DNA of 64,000 nucleotides from Saprospiraceae bacterium. GTDB lineage: Bacteria; Bacteroidota; Bacteroidia; Chitinophagales; Saprospiraceae. The stretch is taken from positions 25,619-89,618 of the forward strand of contig JAEUUP010000010.1 of assembly GCA_016787525.1 (NCBI GenBank), in the 5' to 3' direction. Both the position numbers and the translations under genes were made by a program. Shown piece after piece: positions 35,411 to 43,622 of this stretch; position 1 is the stretch's first letter, and the number at the start of each line of letters is the position of its first letter. Under the pieces are notes generated by a model that made no database searches, had not been told where the DNA came from, and saw only the letters and a list, made by a program, of their open reading frames with translations.

Positions 35411-35830
35411 ATGAAAAAGTACATACCACTTTTAGGCAGTTTGGCTGTTTTTTTCTTACTGTTTTCATCTTTTATTCTGCAACATCAAAGCCATGCCGTC
35501 GCAAGCGAACACAGCACGCTATCCGATTTGTCCATCCAACAGTTGAGTTTTTGGCAAAAGGCGGCTTTGTTTTTCGGCGCATCAGCCAGCACATCATGGT
35601 TCATGCACAGACACTATCGGCGGCATTATGGCGAAGGCTTGGGCTGTCTGGGCGTTTTGGGCATCATCATTTTAGGCGCGTTGGTGATTGCATTATTGCC
35701 ATTGATTTTAGTAGCGGCCCTTGTGATGCTCATTTTTGGCATTCCATTCCCACGTTGGGGTGGCCGACGCTATGACCGCCGCGATCGTTATGACAGGTAT
35801 CGGCACCATCATCGTCGCCGTCGGTGGTAG
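35411..35830 (+). CDS. Small membrane protein with His/Arg-rich tail
   Basis: 139 residues from the ATG at 35411; the open frame starts earlier at a GTG (35348) inside a 10-mer, but MKKYIPLLGSLAVFFLLFSS makes a proper signal or membrane start. A second hydrophobic block (LGCLGVLGIIILGALVIALLPLILVAALVMLIFGI, about 75-110) spans the membrane once or twice. The end is RWGGRRYDRRDRYDRY plus a run of His and Arg, strongly basic. No family recognised; similar small proteins with a basic tail are common in Bacteroidota. It is followed by a hairpin. Confidence 0.7.
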   Translation: MKKYIPLLGSLAVFFLLFSSFILQHQSHAVASEHSTLSDLSIQQLSFWQKAALFFGASASTSWFMHRHYRRHYGEGLGCLGVLGIIILGALVIALLPLILVAALVMLIFGIPFPRWGGRRYDRRDRYDRYRHHHRRRRW

Positions 35831-35844
35831 TGAATAATTCTCTA

Positions 35845-35880
35845 ATTTTGAAGGGGCTTTTAATGTATTGCCCCTTCAAA
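35845..35880 (+). terminator. Hairpin after the 35411 gene
   Basis: Perfect 12-base arms TTTTGAAGGGGC and GCCCCTTCAAAA with a 12-base loop. The following T tract is weak. It covers the TTG that opens the long frame of the next gene, one more reason to reject that start. Confidence 0.65.
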
Positions 35881-35927
35881 ATTGCTCTATTTCAGCGGGC
35901 AAAAGCCTTGATTTTGAGCCAATAGGC

Positions 35928-35957
35928 TTTGATAGCAATAAGAATTGGTTATTTTTG
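35928..35957 (+). promoter_or_regulatory. Bacteroidota-type promoter for the second Rpn-type gene
   Basis: TTTG at 35928-35931, an 18-base spacer and TATTTTTG at 35950-35957. It lies 51 bases before the ATG at 36009 and inside the longer open frame, so it decides the start. Confidence 0.7.
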
Positions 35958-36008
35958 CAAGAACAAACAAGACTCTTGTACCGACATATTAGAAAACGTA
36001 TTGACAAA

Positions 36009-37013
36009 ATGGTAAACAAACATTCGAGCAAAGCCAGTAACTCATCCAAAAAGTCTATAACAAAGACCGCCAAAAAAGAAGGGAATATCTATGACAAGAT
36101 TTTTAAAGAAAACGTTGAAAAAATTTTCCGCCCCTTGATTGAAAAACAGTTGGGTGCGAAAATTGCTAAAGCAACCCCTTTGAAGGAAAAAATGCAGACG
36201 ACTGTGGAGTTAGAAATGGATTTTTTCTATGAAATCTTGACGGATACAGGAGAACAGTTTATCTTGCACTTAGAATTTGAAAGTGGCATCAACTACAATA
36301 TGGTCTATCGAGTTGGTGAATATCACAGCATGGCATTGCGTCGCTACAAATTAGACATTCGACACATTGTCGTGTATCTCGGTGAAGAGCCGCCACCGAT
36401 GCGCACACAACTCAAGCCTGAGGAAATTTATACAGGTTTCGATTTGTTGAATGTTCAGGGCTTGGATACAAACCAATTATTGAGTTCGCAAGTGCCAGAG
36501 GTTGTATTAATTGCAGTGCTGTCCAATTATCCCAAAGAAGAAGCAGAGCGAGTTCTGCGCCAAATTATTCTCAACTTAAAGCAGCTTGTCAAACACAAAA
36601 GGACTTTAAAAAAGTATTTGAATCAGTTGATGATGCTCTCACGACTGCGCAAAATAGAAGAGTTAACAATTAAAATTACAGAAGAAATGCCTATACATTA
36701 TAATATCGAAACGGATGCGCTTTATTTAAAAGGCTCGGAAAAAGGTAAACTCGAAGGTAAACTCGAAGAAGCTGCAAAAAAAGATTATCTTTTTGTTTCT
36801 AATCTTTTAACGAATACCGATTTTGATGATGAAAAAATAGCAAATTTAGCCAATGTAACCTTGGCATTCGTACAACAAGTGAAGGGAGAAAGCGCTGATT
36901 TAATCCAAATTAGCCCTTATTTGCAAGAGGCTAATTTCGATGATGAAAAAATAGCACGTTTAACCAATGTCTCTCTCGCATTTATTAAAAAAATACGGTT
37001 GATATTTTCGTGA
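36009..37013 (+). CDS. Rpn-like PD-(D/E)xK family protein, diverged active site
   Basis: 334 residues. Basic N-terminus (MVNKHSSKASNSSKKSITKTAKK), then IYDKIFKENVEKIFRPLIEKQL, as in Rpn/DUF4351-like putative transposases. The nuclease core is EMDFFYEIL (Asp71) and FILHLEFESG, where Glu89-x-Glu91 replaces the Glu-x-Lys/Gln seen in active relatives, so catalysis may be altered. GEYHSMALRRYKL and IVVYLGEEPP follow the family pattern. The C-terminus has two similar units (FDDEKIANLANVTLAFVQQV and FDDEKIARLTNVSLAFIKKI), a duplicated version of the HTH-like tail of the 27463 protein. No 10-mer inside, but one six bases after the stop codon. Confidence 0.8.
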   Translation: MVNKHSSKASNSSKKSITKTAKKEGNIYDKIFKENVEKIFRPLIEKQLGAKIAKATPLKEKMQTTVELEMDFFYEILTDTGEQFILHLEFESGINYNMVYRVGEYHSMALRRYKLDIRHIVVYLGEEPPPMRTQLKPEEIYTGFDLLNVQGLDTNQLLSSQVPEVVLIAVLSNYPKEEAERVLRQIILNLKQLVKHKRTLKKYLNQLMMLSRLRKIEELTIKITEEMPIHYNIETDALYLKGSEKGKLEGKLEEAAKKDYLFVSNLLTNTDFDDEKIANLANVTLAFVQQVKGESADLIQISPYLQEANFDDEKIARLTNVSLAFIKKIRLIFS

Positions 37014-37018
37014 AGTAT

Positions 37019-37060
37019 CCCCTCAGTATCGCTCAATTTCAATCGCGATACTGAGAAGAA
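37019..37060. terminator. 10-mer with an inverted partner between convergent genes
   Basis: CCCCTCAGTATCGC (37019-37032) pairs in part with GCGATACTGAG (about 37045-37055), giving a CTCAGTATCGC hairpin across the gap between convergent genes. Here the 10-mer forms a stem rather than a loop. Confidence 0.55.
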
Positions 37061-37072
37061 TTTTACAATCCA

Positions 37073-38521
37073 TCACAAGTCCAACTTTTCTAACAACCAG
37101 ACACGCTCTGCCAAGTATTTTGTTTCTGCAATCATACCGCTCAGTAAAAGGCGTTTTTTAGGGTCTGCTTTTAACAACATTTCTAATATTTTGAAGAAAT
37201 TGAGGTACATTTCTCTATGATAACCAATACCTTTTTGGCGATGTAGATAAATTTTTGAACTTTCAATTAGTGAATCTAAAGCTGTCCACTCATTCAATTC
37301 AAAATAGATGCGTGCCAGAAGTCGGCGTGTATCCAAATTAAAAAGCACTTCACGTAAATTCACCGTTTGTAACAAAATCATAGCCGCAGTATAGTCGTTG
37401 ATTCTAAAAAAATACAAGGCTTTGTTGTATTTATAAATCATGTCGCGGTCTTGCGGTGGCAAAAAAGGTTTGTATTCGTCCAAAAATGCTTTAGCCCAAT
37501 CCATTTCGCCCACCTTCAGAGCAGCCATCATCGTATTTTTGTAAGTATAGGGTGAAAGTTGATTGTTCTCAAAAAGCAGGCGATTGGTTAGACCGATTTT
37601 ATAAATTTCCAGCACTTCTCGCTCATAAGGTTGCTCGCCACGGTTCATTTTTTTGATACAAAAATTAATCGCCATCACATACAAACCGTGCATTTCAGCC
37701 GCAGGAAATTGTTGCCATTCTGTTTCTAAAATATGCCTGAGTTCTTGAAAATGGAATTTTTGTGTTACTGTATCACCTTCGTTCGACAGTGATTGATAGG
37801 CATGGTAATAAGCCTTGCAAGCAACTGACCCTCTCCCTTTTCCGAAGGAGTCTTCTCGGATAGTATCGCTCGCAATTTTTAAAGCGACCTCTAACAACGG
37901 GAGATTATAGTTGCGCTTTGAAAATGCCTGTTGCGTCAACATCGAACAACCTTGACGCAACACTTCTGCTACTGCAAAAGCTGTAAAAGTATCCGCAGAC
38001 TCCTGCAAACTCGTGTCATCTGTGCGCTCTCGGCTGCTGTTGAGGTCGTACAGAGCATGATGCAGCTTAAAACTGTGATAATGTGCCGACGCATTTTGTA
38101 TCTGCTGCGATTCTAATGTCTGTTGAGCAGTAGTCAAAACCTTAGTCGCCAATTTGAACTGCCCCCTCAGTATAAACGCCTTTTGTAATAAAAAATCAGA
38201 ATCCCACGAATCATTCTGTAATTGATTGATTATCAAATAATCGCGTATCACTTTATCTAAAAATGAGCATGTATAATTCAACTTTTTGGCATCGAAACTC
38301 ACTTTTGTCGCCCCCTCAGTATGCGCATTAAAAACAGCATCAAAAATGCTTTCTTTGTTCATGTTTCGCTCTGCTGAATCCATAGAATTGTCTAAGTATT
38401 CGTACAAGCGCACCACATCCTCCCGTGTATTGTGAAAAGGTGAACGCACAAACGAACGTAAATTTCGACGGTCTTGTCGTGTCAAACATTGAAAAATTTG
38501 CATCAATTGGCTTTCTTGCAT
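37073..38521 (-). CDS. Helical-repeat protein of unknown function
   Basis: 482 residues, no signal peptide, predicted almost wholly helical by composition. The N-terminus (MQIFQCLTRQDRRNLRSFVRSPFHNTREDVVRLYEYLD) is a pattern I associate with conserved hypothetical proteins of Saprospiria and Cytophagia. The rest reads like degenerate TPR or SEL-type helical pairs (FAVAEVLRQGCSMLTQQAFSKRNYNLPLLEVALKIASD). Cytoplasmic scaffold is a guess. Two 10-mers, at 38163 (ILRG) and 38312 (HTEG), lie 150 bases apart, and a CCGAAGGAGTC element at 37842 encodes DSFGK. Confidence 0.75.
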   Translation of the reverse strand: MQESQLMQIFQCLTRQDRRNLRSFVRSPFHNTREDVVRLYEYLDNSMDSAERNMNKESIFDAVFNAHTEGATKVSFDAKKLNYTCSFLDKVIRDYLIINQLQNDSWDSDFLLQKAFILRGQFKLATKVLTTAQQTLESQQIQNASAHYHSFKLHHALYDLNSSRERTDDTSLQESADTFTAFAVAEVLRQGCSMLTQQAFSKRNYNLPLLEVALKIASDTIREDSFGKGRGSVACKAYYHAYQSLSNEGDTVTQKFHFQELRHILETEWQQFPAAEMHGLYVMAINFCIKKMNRGEQPYEREVLEIYKIGLTNRLLFENNQLSPYTYKNTMMAALKVGEMDWAKAFLDEYKPFLPPQDRDMIYKYNKALYFFRINDYTAAMILLQTVNLREVLFNLDTRRLLARIYFELNEWTALDSLIESSKIYLHRQKGIGYHREMYLNFFKILEMLLKADPKKRLLLSGMIAETKYLAERVWLLEKLDL

Positions 38522-38675
38522 ATTGGTGATTTTTTATTTATTTTTCTGATTAACAGTGAATTACAAAATTTTTCAATTGGCAATTTAGGTATTTTGTAAT
38601 TTTTTTAATCAGAAAAGTACCTGATTTTTGTTGGGCTATTGAAATTGAACTTTTATCTTCTAAAAACTTGTCCAC

Positions 38676-41498
38676 ATGAAACATAGAATCGTGTACTATT
38701 CTTTTATTCTCATTTTTTTACTTCAAAGTCCAAGACTGTTGGCACAAGGCTGGGAAAAACTATACCCTTCCCAATCCAGTTTTTCGAGTTCAATCAGTAG
38801 TATTGTAGAAACACCTGATAGTGGATTTGTATTTGCCAAAAGTGAGTTGAGGTTAAGCCCTTATAATGGCCACATGCTTTCAGTGAATAGAATTGACAAA
38901 TTTGGCACCCTTGTTTGGCAGTATAAACCCAGCGATATTCTCGTTTCTGACACTATTCGGGTGCTTAGAACATCCGATAATGGTTTTATGGTCATTGTGA
39001 CAGAAATCAAAAGTTTAGTTTTAACCTTACCCAGCATCTTGATGATAAAGCTCAATAATCAAGGTGTTGAACAATTTAGAAAGTATTACTTGGAAGATAA
39101 TGTGTTAATAGATGCAGATATTGACGGCACAAGAGATAGAATAAGCGTAATTACGAAGCGAAATAATGACCGTTTAGAGTCTGGCGGCTATTTGATTGAA
39201 GCAACGCTGAATGGCGATACGCTCAGAACAACGTTTTTTAGAAACGTCAAATTTGAGAGTCTAATTTGTGTTGATAACCATCAATATATATCAAATAGAA
39301 ATTTACCCTTACTTTCAGAACATCTTAATGTTATCAAAGTAGATTCATTAGGAAATCAAGTATGGTCTCGAACCCGCATTGGCTATTGGGGGACACCCAC
39401 TCGGCTTAAAAAGGGACTGGGTAAAAAAATATTAGTCAGTGGAAATTGGGTTTTAGATAGTAATGGAAACACTGTATGGACAGGAGCATTGATACATTAT
39501 GGCAATAATTTCACCAGTTATCGAAATAATAATCATACTGTGACTCTTCTCCAACAAGCTGACCCAACAGGAACGACTGCTGACTGGTATTTCATAAAAA
39601 GAGATTCTATGGGGATAGAATTAAGTCGAGTTGATTTTAAGTCCGAAGACTATCAATTCAAAGATATTATTGCTACATCTGACAGTGGTTTCATTATTTT
39701 TGGGCATTATGGTTTACAAGGGAGGACTTTACACGCTTGTTTGATAAAGGTAAATAGTGAAGGCTCAATCTATGCTAATACCATCAAAGGCAAATTTTTC
39801 ATTGATTCTATTCAAAATTGTAGCATTGAGACTTACGAAAAAGGGTTTCCACAACGTTTAGTTTCAATTGAAAAAAATAACAATACTCAATGGGCAAAAA
39901 CTGACTCATACGGCAACTACGAAATCCAAGTTGACACAGGTAACTATACCATTCGTGGTATTCTACCAAATAGTAATTGGCGTTTTTGTACCCCCTCAGT
40001 AAATAAACAGTTGACAAGCTTTGGTACAACAGATACCGTCAATTTTGCGGCTCAAGCACTCGTTTTTTGCCCGCAATTGCGTGTCAGTACAGCCACAAGT
40101 GGTTTGCGACGCTGTTTTGACAACAATTATTACACCATTCGCTACACAAATGAAGGAACACAAGCCGCCCAGAATGCTTACATCACACTAAAACTCGACT
40201 CACTTTTAGAATACATCAACGCAACACGCCCCCTCAGTAATCGGCAAGGACAAACACTGCGTTTTGACATGGGTACTGTGCCAATTGGCAGTGAGGGTAG
40301 TTTCTCAGTTCGAGTAAGGGTTCGTTGTGGCGATTCGACGCGACTGGGGCAAGCCTTATGCACCGAAGCACATATTTTCCCCGATACATTTTGTGTACCT
40401 ACACCCAATTGGTCAGGTGCAAACATCATTGTTAATGGACGATGTGACCGCGATTCTGTACGATTTTTGATTCAAAATACGGGCAATGTACCCAGTTCTT
40501 TGCTCAAAAGGCAAATTGTGGAAGATGAAATCGTCTTTTTGAATGGCTTGATAAGCGTGCCTGCCAATGGCTCGCAAACTATTTCACTACCTGCAAACGG
40601 TAAAACTTGGCAACTTTTTGTGCAACAAGAACCCAATCACCCCCTCAGTAATCACCCAACAGCAGTGGTTGAAGGTTGTCGTTTGGGTCAAAATCAACCG
40701 TTTTCAACAGGTTTTGTCAATCAGTTCCCTACTGACGATGGTTCGCCGACGATTGACAATGTTTGCAGTGCAATCATCGGTAGTTTTGACCCGAACGACA
40801 AAGAAGGTCTGCCTTTGGGCTACAAAACTGCTCATTTTATTGAGCCAAACCAAGATATTGAATACCGCATTCGTTTTCAAAATACTGGCACAGACACGGC
40901 GTTTACAATCGTCGTCCGCGACACTTTGAGCGATTTTCTCAATATTTCAAGTCTCAAAATGGGTGCAAGCAGCCATCGGTTCGATTGGATGATTGAGGAT
41001 AAAAACGTTTTAGTTTTCCGTTTCAGCAATATTCTTTTGCCCGATAGTTTCCGCAATGAAGCCGCTTCACATGGTTTTGTCACATTTAAAATCAGTCAAA
41101 AAAAAGACTTAGCTTTGGGTACAAAAATCACAAACCAAGCGAATATTTACTTTGATTTCAATGCACCAATTCGCACAAACAAAACCACGCATACGATTGG
41201 TAAAGACTTCATTATCACTGCCTTACAAACCGTTTCGACTCAAAGTAAGGTTGAAATAAAAGTTTACCCAAATCCATTCAATGCTGACGCAACGATTGAC
41301 CTTCAAGGTTTTAACCCCCTCAGTATCAGCAATCAATTTTATCTGTTTGACGCGCTCGGCAGGCAAATACGGCATGAAAAGTTTGGTAGTAATCAATTTC
41401 TTTTTGAGCGTCGTGATTTGTTGCCAGGTATTTATTTCTTCAAAATAGAAAACAACAGTGGGCAAACTATAGGAATAGGGAAGTTTTTAGTGAAATAA
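38676..41498 (+). CDS. Large secreted T9SS type A cargo protein
   Basis: 940 residues. Signal peptide ends at SPRLLAQ. Residues about 30-370 have repeated D-x-G-F-V/I and DSLGN motifs, as in propeller-like delta-60 repeats. A Cys-bearing region follows (about 470-690) with DUF11-like features (RYTNEGTQAAQNAYITLKLDSLLEY). Residues about 698-838 match the DUF7619-type domain (GSFDPNDKEGLPLGYKTAHFIEPNQDIEYRIRFQNTGTDTAF...ANIYFDFNAPIRTN). The end is a type A sorting domain (IKVYPNPFNADATIDL...LLPGIYFFKIEN). Function is probably at the cell surface. Four 10-mers: 39992 (PSV), 40230, 40641 and 41316 (PLS each); the last is within the sorting domain. Confidence 0.85.
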   Translation: MKHRIVYYSFILIFLLQSPRLLAQGWEKLYPSQSSFSSSISSIVETPDSGFVFAKSELRLSPYNGHMLSVNRIDKFGTLVWQYKPSDILVSDTIRVLRTSDNGFMVIVTEIKSLVLTLPSILMIKLNNQGVEQFRKYYLEDNVLIDADIDGTRDRISVITKRNNDRLESGGYLIEATLNGDTLRTTFFRNVKFESLICVDNHQYISNRNLPLLSEHLNVIKVDSLGNQVWSRTRIGYWGTPTRLKKGLGKKILVSGNWVLDSNGNTVWTGALIHYGNNFTSYRNNNHTVTLLQQADPTGTTADWYFIKRDSMGIELSRVDFKSEDYQFKDIIATSDSGFIIFGHYGLQGRTLHACLIKVNSEGSIYANTIKGKFFIDSIQNCSIETYEKGFPQRLVSIEKNNNTQWAKTDSYGNYEIQVDTGNYTIRGILPNSNWRFCTPSVNKQLTSFGTTDTVNFAAQALVFCPQLRVSTATSGLRRCFDNNYYTIRYTNEGTQAAQNAYITLKLDSLLEYINATRPLSNRQGQTLRFDMGTVPIGSEGSFSVRVRVRCGDSTRLGQALCTEAHIFPDTFCVPTPNWSGANIIVNGRCDRDSVRFLIQNTGNVPSSLLKRQIVEDEIVFLNGLISVPANGSQTISLPANGKTWQLFVQQEPNHPLSNHPTAVVEGCRLGQNQPFSTGFVNQFPTDDGSPTIDNVCSAIIGSFDPNDKEGLPLGYKTAHFIEPNQDIEYRIRFQNTGTDTAFTIVVRDTLSDFLNISSLKMGASSHRFDWMIEDKNVLVFRFSNILLPDSFRNEAASHGFVTFKISQKKDLALGTKITNQANIYFDFNAPIRTNKTTHTIGKDFIITALQTVSTQSKVEIKVYPNPFNADATIDLQGFNPLSISNQFYLFDALGRQIRHEKFGSNQFLFERRDLLPGIYFFKIENNSGQTIGIGKFLVK

Positions 41499-41502
41499 AA
41501 AT

Positions 41503-41542
41503 AAAAAGCCACGAAATACAAGGATGTACTTCGTGGCTTTTA
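41503..41542. terminator. Bidirectional terminator between convergent genes
   Basis: AAAAGCCACGAA (41504-41515) and TTCGTGGCTTTT (41530-41541) pair perfectly, with A and T tracts on the two sides. It serves both the 38676 gene and pdhB. Confidence 0.85.
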
Positions 41543-41564
41543 ACTATCGAAAAATCAAACCGCT

Positions 41565-42632
41565 TTAAGAGGCAACGTACATCACACTCTTGACGGCTTT
41601 GATGATTTTTGCAGGATTTGGCAAATAAGCCTCAACTAATGCAGCCGCATACGGCATCGAAGCATCGGCACCACTGACACGTGTGATAGGCGCATCGAGA
41701 TAATCGAAAGCATATTTTTGTACTTCATAAGCCACCTCGGCAGCAACACCAAACATGGGCCATGCTTCGTCAACAATGACCAAACGGTTTGTTTTTTTGA
41801 CCGAATTGACAATCGTAGCAGCATCGAGCGGGCGAATGGAACGCAAGTCAATCACTTCTGCCGAAATGCCTTCTTTTTCCAATTCCATCGCTGCATAGCA
41901 GGCTTCGATGACCATTTTATTGTAAGATACGATAGTCACATCCGTTCCTTCACGACGAATCGCTGCTTTGCCGATAGGCACGATAATGTCTTCATTCTCA
42001 GGTACTTCGCCATAGCTGTCATAAGGTAATGGTTTCAAATTACCATTTTTGTCTTTACCCAAGTGCCACATACCCGTTATGCGGTCTTGCATCGGATAGC
42101 CATACATCACTTCTGACTCCATCACACAAACGGGGTCTGGGTCGCGAATCGCTGCTTTCAATAATGCCTTTGCATCGTAAGGGTCAACGATGGAAATGAC
42201 TTTCAAGCCCGGCGTATTGCCCATCCATGACTCGAAAGTTTGAGAGTGTTGTTGCGCCAATTGTCCTGCCGAACCCGATGGGCCGCGAAAAACAATGGGG
42301 CAGCTGACCTGACCTGCTGATTGAGACAAGGTTTTGGCTGCGTTGTTCACAATCTGGTCGAATGCCAAAATCGCAAAGTTCCAAGTCATAAACTCAACCA
42401 CAGGGCGGATACCGTTCATCGCTGCACCGACACCAATCGAAGCAAAACCCAACTCCGCAATAGGTGTGTCAATGACGCGGCGTTCGCCAAATTCGTCGAG
42501 CAAACCTTCGCTGACTTTATACGCACCGTTGTATTCAGCGACCTCTTCACCCATGATGCAGACGAGGTCGTCACGGCGCATTTCTTCTTGAAGTGCCTCG
42601 CGCAAGGCTTGGCGTAATGTTATTCTTCTCAT
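41565..42632 (-). CDS. pdhB: Pyruvate dehydrogenase E1 component, beta subunit
   Basis: 355 residues, cytoplasmic. With the alpha subunit and thiamine diphosphate it decarboxylates pyruvate for acetyl-CoA synthesis. Family marks: MRRITLRQALREALQEEMRRDDLVCIMGEEVAEYNGAYKVSEGL, DTPIAELGFASIGVGAAMNGIRPVVEFMTWNF, FRGPSGSAGQLAQQHSQ, EGISAEVIDLRSIRPLD and VDEAWPMFGVAAEVAYEV. The match to PdhB rather than a branched-chain 2-oxoacid E1 beta is by length and motif style. The alpha subunit gene is not next to it, common in Bacteroidota. It has no dispersed 10-mer. Confidence 0.93.
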   Translation of the reverse strand: MRRITLRQALREALQEEMRRDDLVCIMGEEVAEYNGAYKVSEGLLDEFGERRVIDTPIAELGFASIGVGAAMNGIRPVVEFMTWNFAILAFDQIVNNAAKTLSQSAGQVSCPIVFRGPSGSAGQLAQQHSQTFESWMGNTPGLKVISIVDPYDAKALLKAAIRDPDPVCVMESEVMYGYPMQDRITGMWHLGKDKNGNLKPLPYDSYGEVPENEDIIVPIGKAAIRREGTDVTIVSYNKMVIEACYAAMELEKEGISAEVIDLRSIRPLDAATIVNSVKKTNRLVIVDEAWPMFGVAAEVAYEVQKYAFDYLDAPITRVSGADASMPYAAALVEAYLPNPAKIIKAVKSVMYVAS

Positions 42633-42682
42633 TTTTTATATTGAAATTGGTTGGTTGATTTGTTATTCGTTGCTCGTTATGG

Positions 42683-42716
42683 GTTATTCGTTAATGATGG
42701 AAAACTCACGAATAAC
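42683..42716. repeat. GTTATTCG/CGAATAAC hairpin between pdhB and the TerB-like gene
   Basis: Arms at 42683-42690 and 42709-42716, with extra TTATTCGT copies nearby. The same TTATTCGTTA word occurs upstream of the epimerase gene (29519). Probably a minor intergenic repeat or weak terminator. Confidence 0.5.
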
Positions 42717-42735
42717 GCGAGTAATCAATAACGAA

Positions 42736-43230
42736 CTATTCTTCTGTTTCTTCTTCATTTTCATCAACGAAAGGCGGAATCGGTGTAATCATCGGTAAAC
42801 CGAGTAACTTTTCTTCTGCACCACTCACTGAACCAAAACCGAGAATGCCACCCGATGCTTTTGCAATACTTTTTGCCAAGGTCACGTAGCTGTGATAGAC
42901 ATGGTAGCTTGTGCGAGCATCCAATTTGGCTAAAATAGGGTTGACTTGTGCGATACTTTCTGACAAGGCCGCTTGACGCTCGGCTGTATTTTGAGAACTG
43001 TTTTTGACCAAATCACGGAATTTGATATTAAAATTTGCCTCTACTTGCTCATAAAACTCTTGCAACGATTTATCGCCTGAATAACTGCGGATGTGCATCA
43101 ATTTCGATGCCCAATCTGTCTCATCTTTGTCAATAGTCCCGTCAGCACCTGCTATCAAAACGGCGATTTGCGAGACAGCGTTTTCCAAAATCTGCAATTC
43201 GTCGGCAGAGATATTTTCAAAATATTTCAT
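42736..43230 (-). CDS. TerB-like helical protein
   Basis: 164 residues. QIAVLIAGADGTIDKDETDWASKLMHIRSY resembles the calcium/metal-binding loop and helix of TerB-type domains (A-x-A-D-G-x-I-x-x-x-E). The rest is helical, ending with an acidic tail (PPFVDENEEETEE). TerB domains occur in tellurite-resistance and stress proteins, but this family match is tentative. Cytoplasmic. A good -7 box lies upstream. It sits upstream of pdhB on the same strand with a 103-base gap. Confidence 0.65.
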   Translation of the reverse strand: MKYFENISADELQILENAVSQIAVLIAGADGTIDKDETDWASKLMHIRSYSGDKSLQEFYEQVEANFNIKFRDLVKNSSQNTAERQAALSESIAQVNPILAKLDARTSYHVYHSYVTLAKSIAKASGGILGFGSVSGAEEKLLGLPMITPIPPFVDENEEETEE

Positions 43231-43269
43231 AAATGATGTTTTTTAGTTTTCTACGTTTCAATTTTCTCG

Positions 43270-43277
43270 CAAATATA
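43270..43277 (-). promoter_or_regulatory. -7 promoter box for the TerB-like gene
   Basis: The reverse strand reads TATATTTG (TAnnTTTG), about 40 bases before the start codon. No clear -33 box. Confidence 0.45.
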
Positions 43278-43538
43278 AAACTAAGATTGGTAGGATAAGT
43301 TTGATTTTTGGGAAATAAAATCACCCCCTCAGTATTTTGTGTGCTTTGTAGCAGGTTTTCACTATTTAAAAGTTTTGACCGATGTGGTTATACTGCGTGT
43401 ACCAATTTTCTAAAGCAAATATTCATTAAATAAATTCTGTAAATTGTAAATTTTTCTTCTGTAAAAATTTGGAAAATAGAGATTTATGACTAATTTTAAC
43501 GGACTTTGAAAGTAAGAGTCGTTGGCTTAAGTGCCCAA

Positions 43539-43598
43539 AGTCATTCGAACCAAGACTAACTAATACAAACCAAAGCTAACGCTCTCTGTCGAATGACT
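43539..43598 (+). promoter_or_regulatory. Possible structured leader of the EF-G-like gene
   Basis: AGTCATTCGA (43539-43548) and TCGAATGACT (43589-43598) pair perfectly around a 40-base loop and end 25 bases before the start codon. A role in translation control is only a guess. The rest of the 43231-43622 gap is AT-rich and has a 10-mer at 43325. Confidence 0.4.
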
Positions 43599-43622
43599 GT
43601 CGGCTATTTTCTCACCATTTAA

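Noticed and set aside
35868..36008. 47-codon N-terminal extension of the second Rpn-type protein
   Set aside because: It starts in a hairpin and contains the promoter for the gene.
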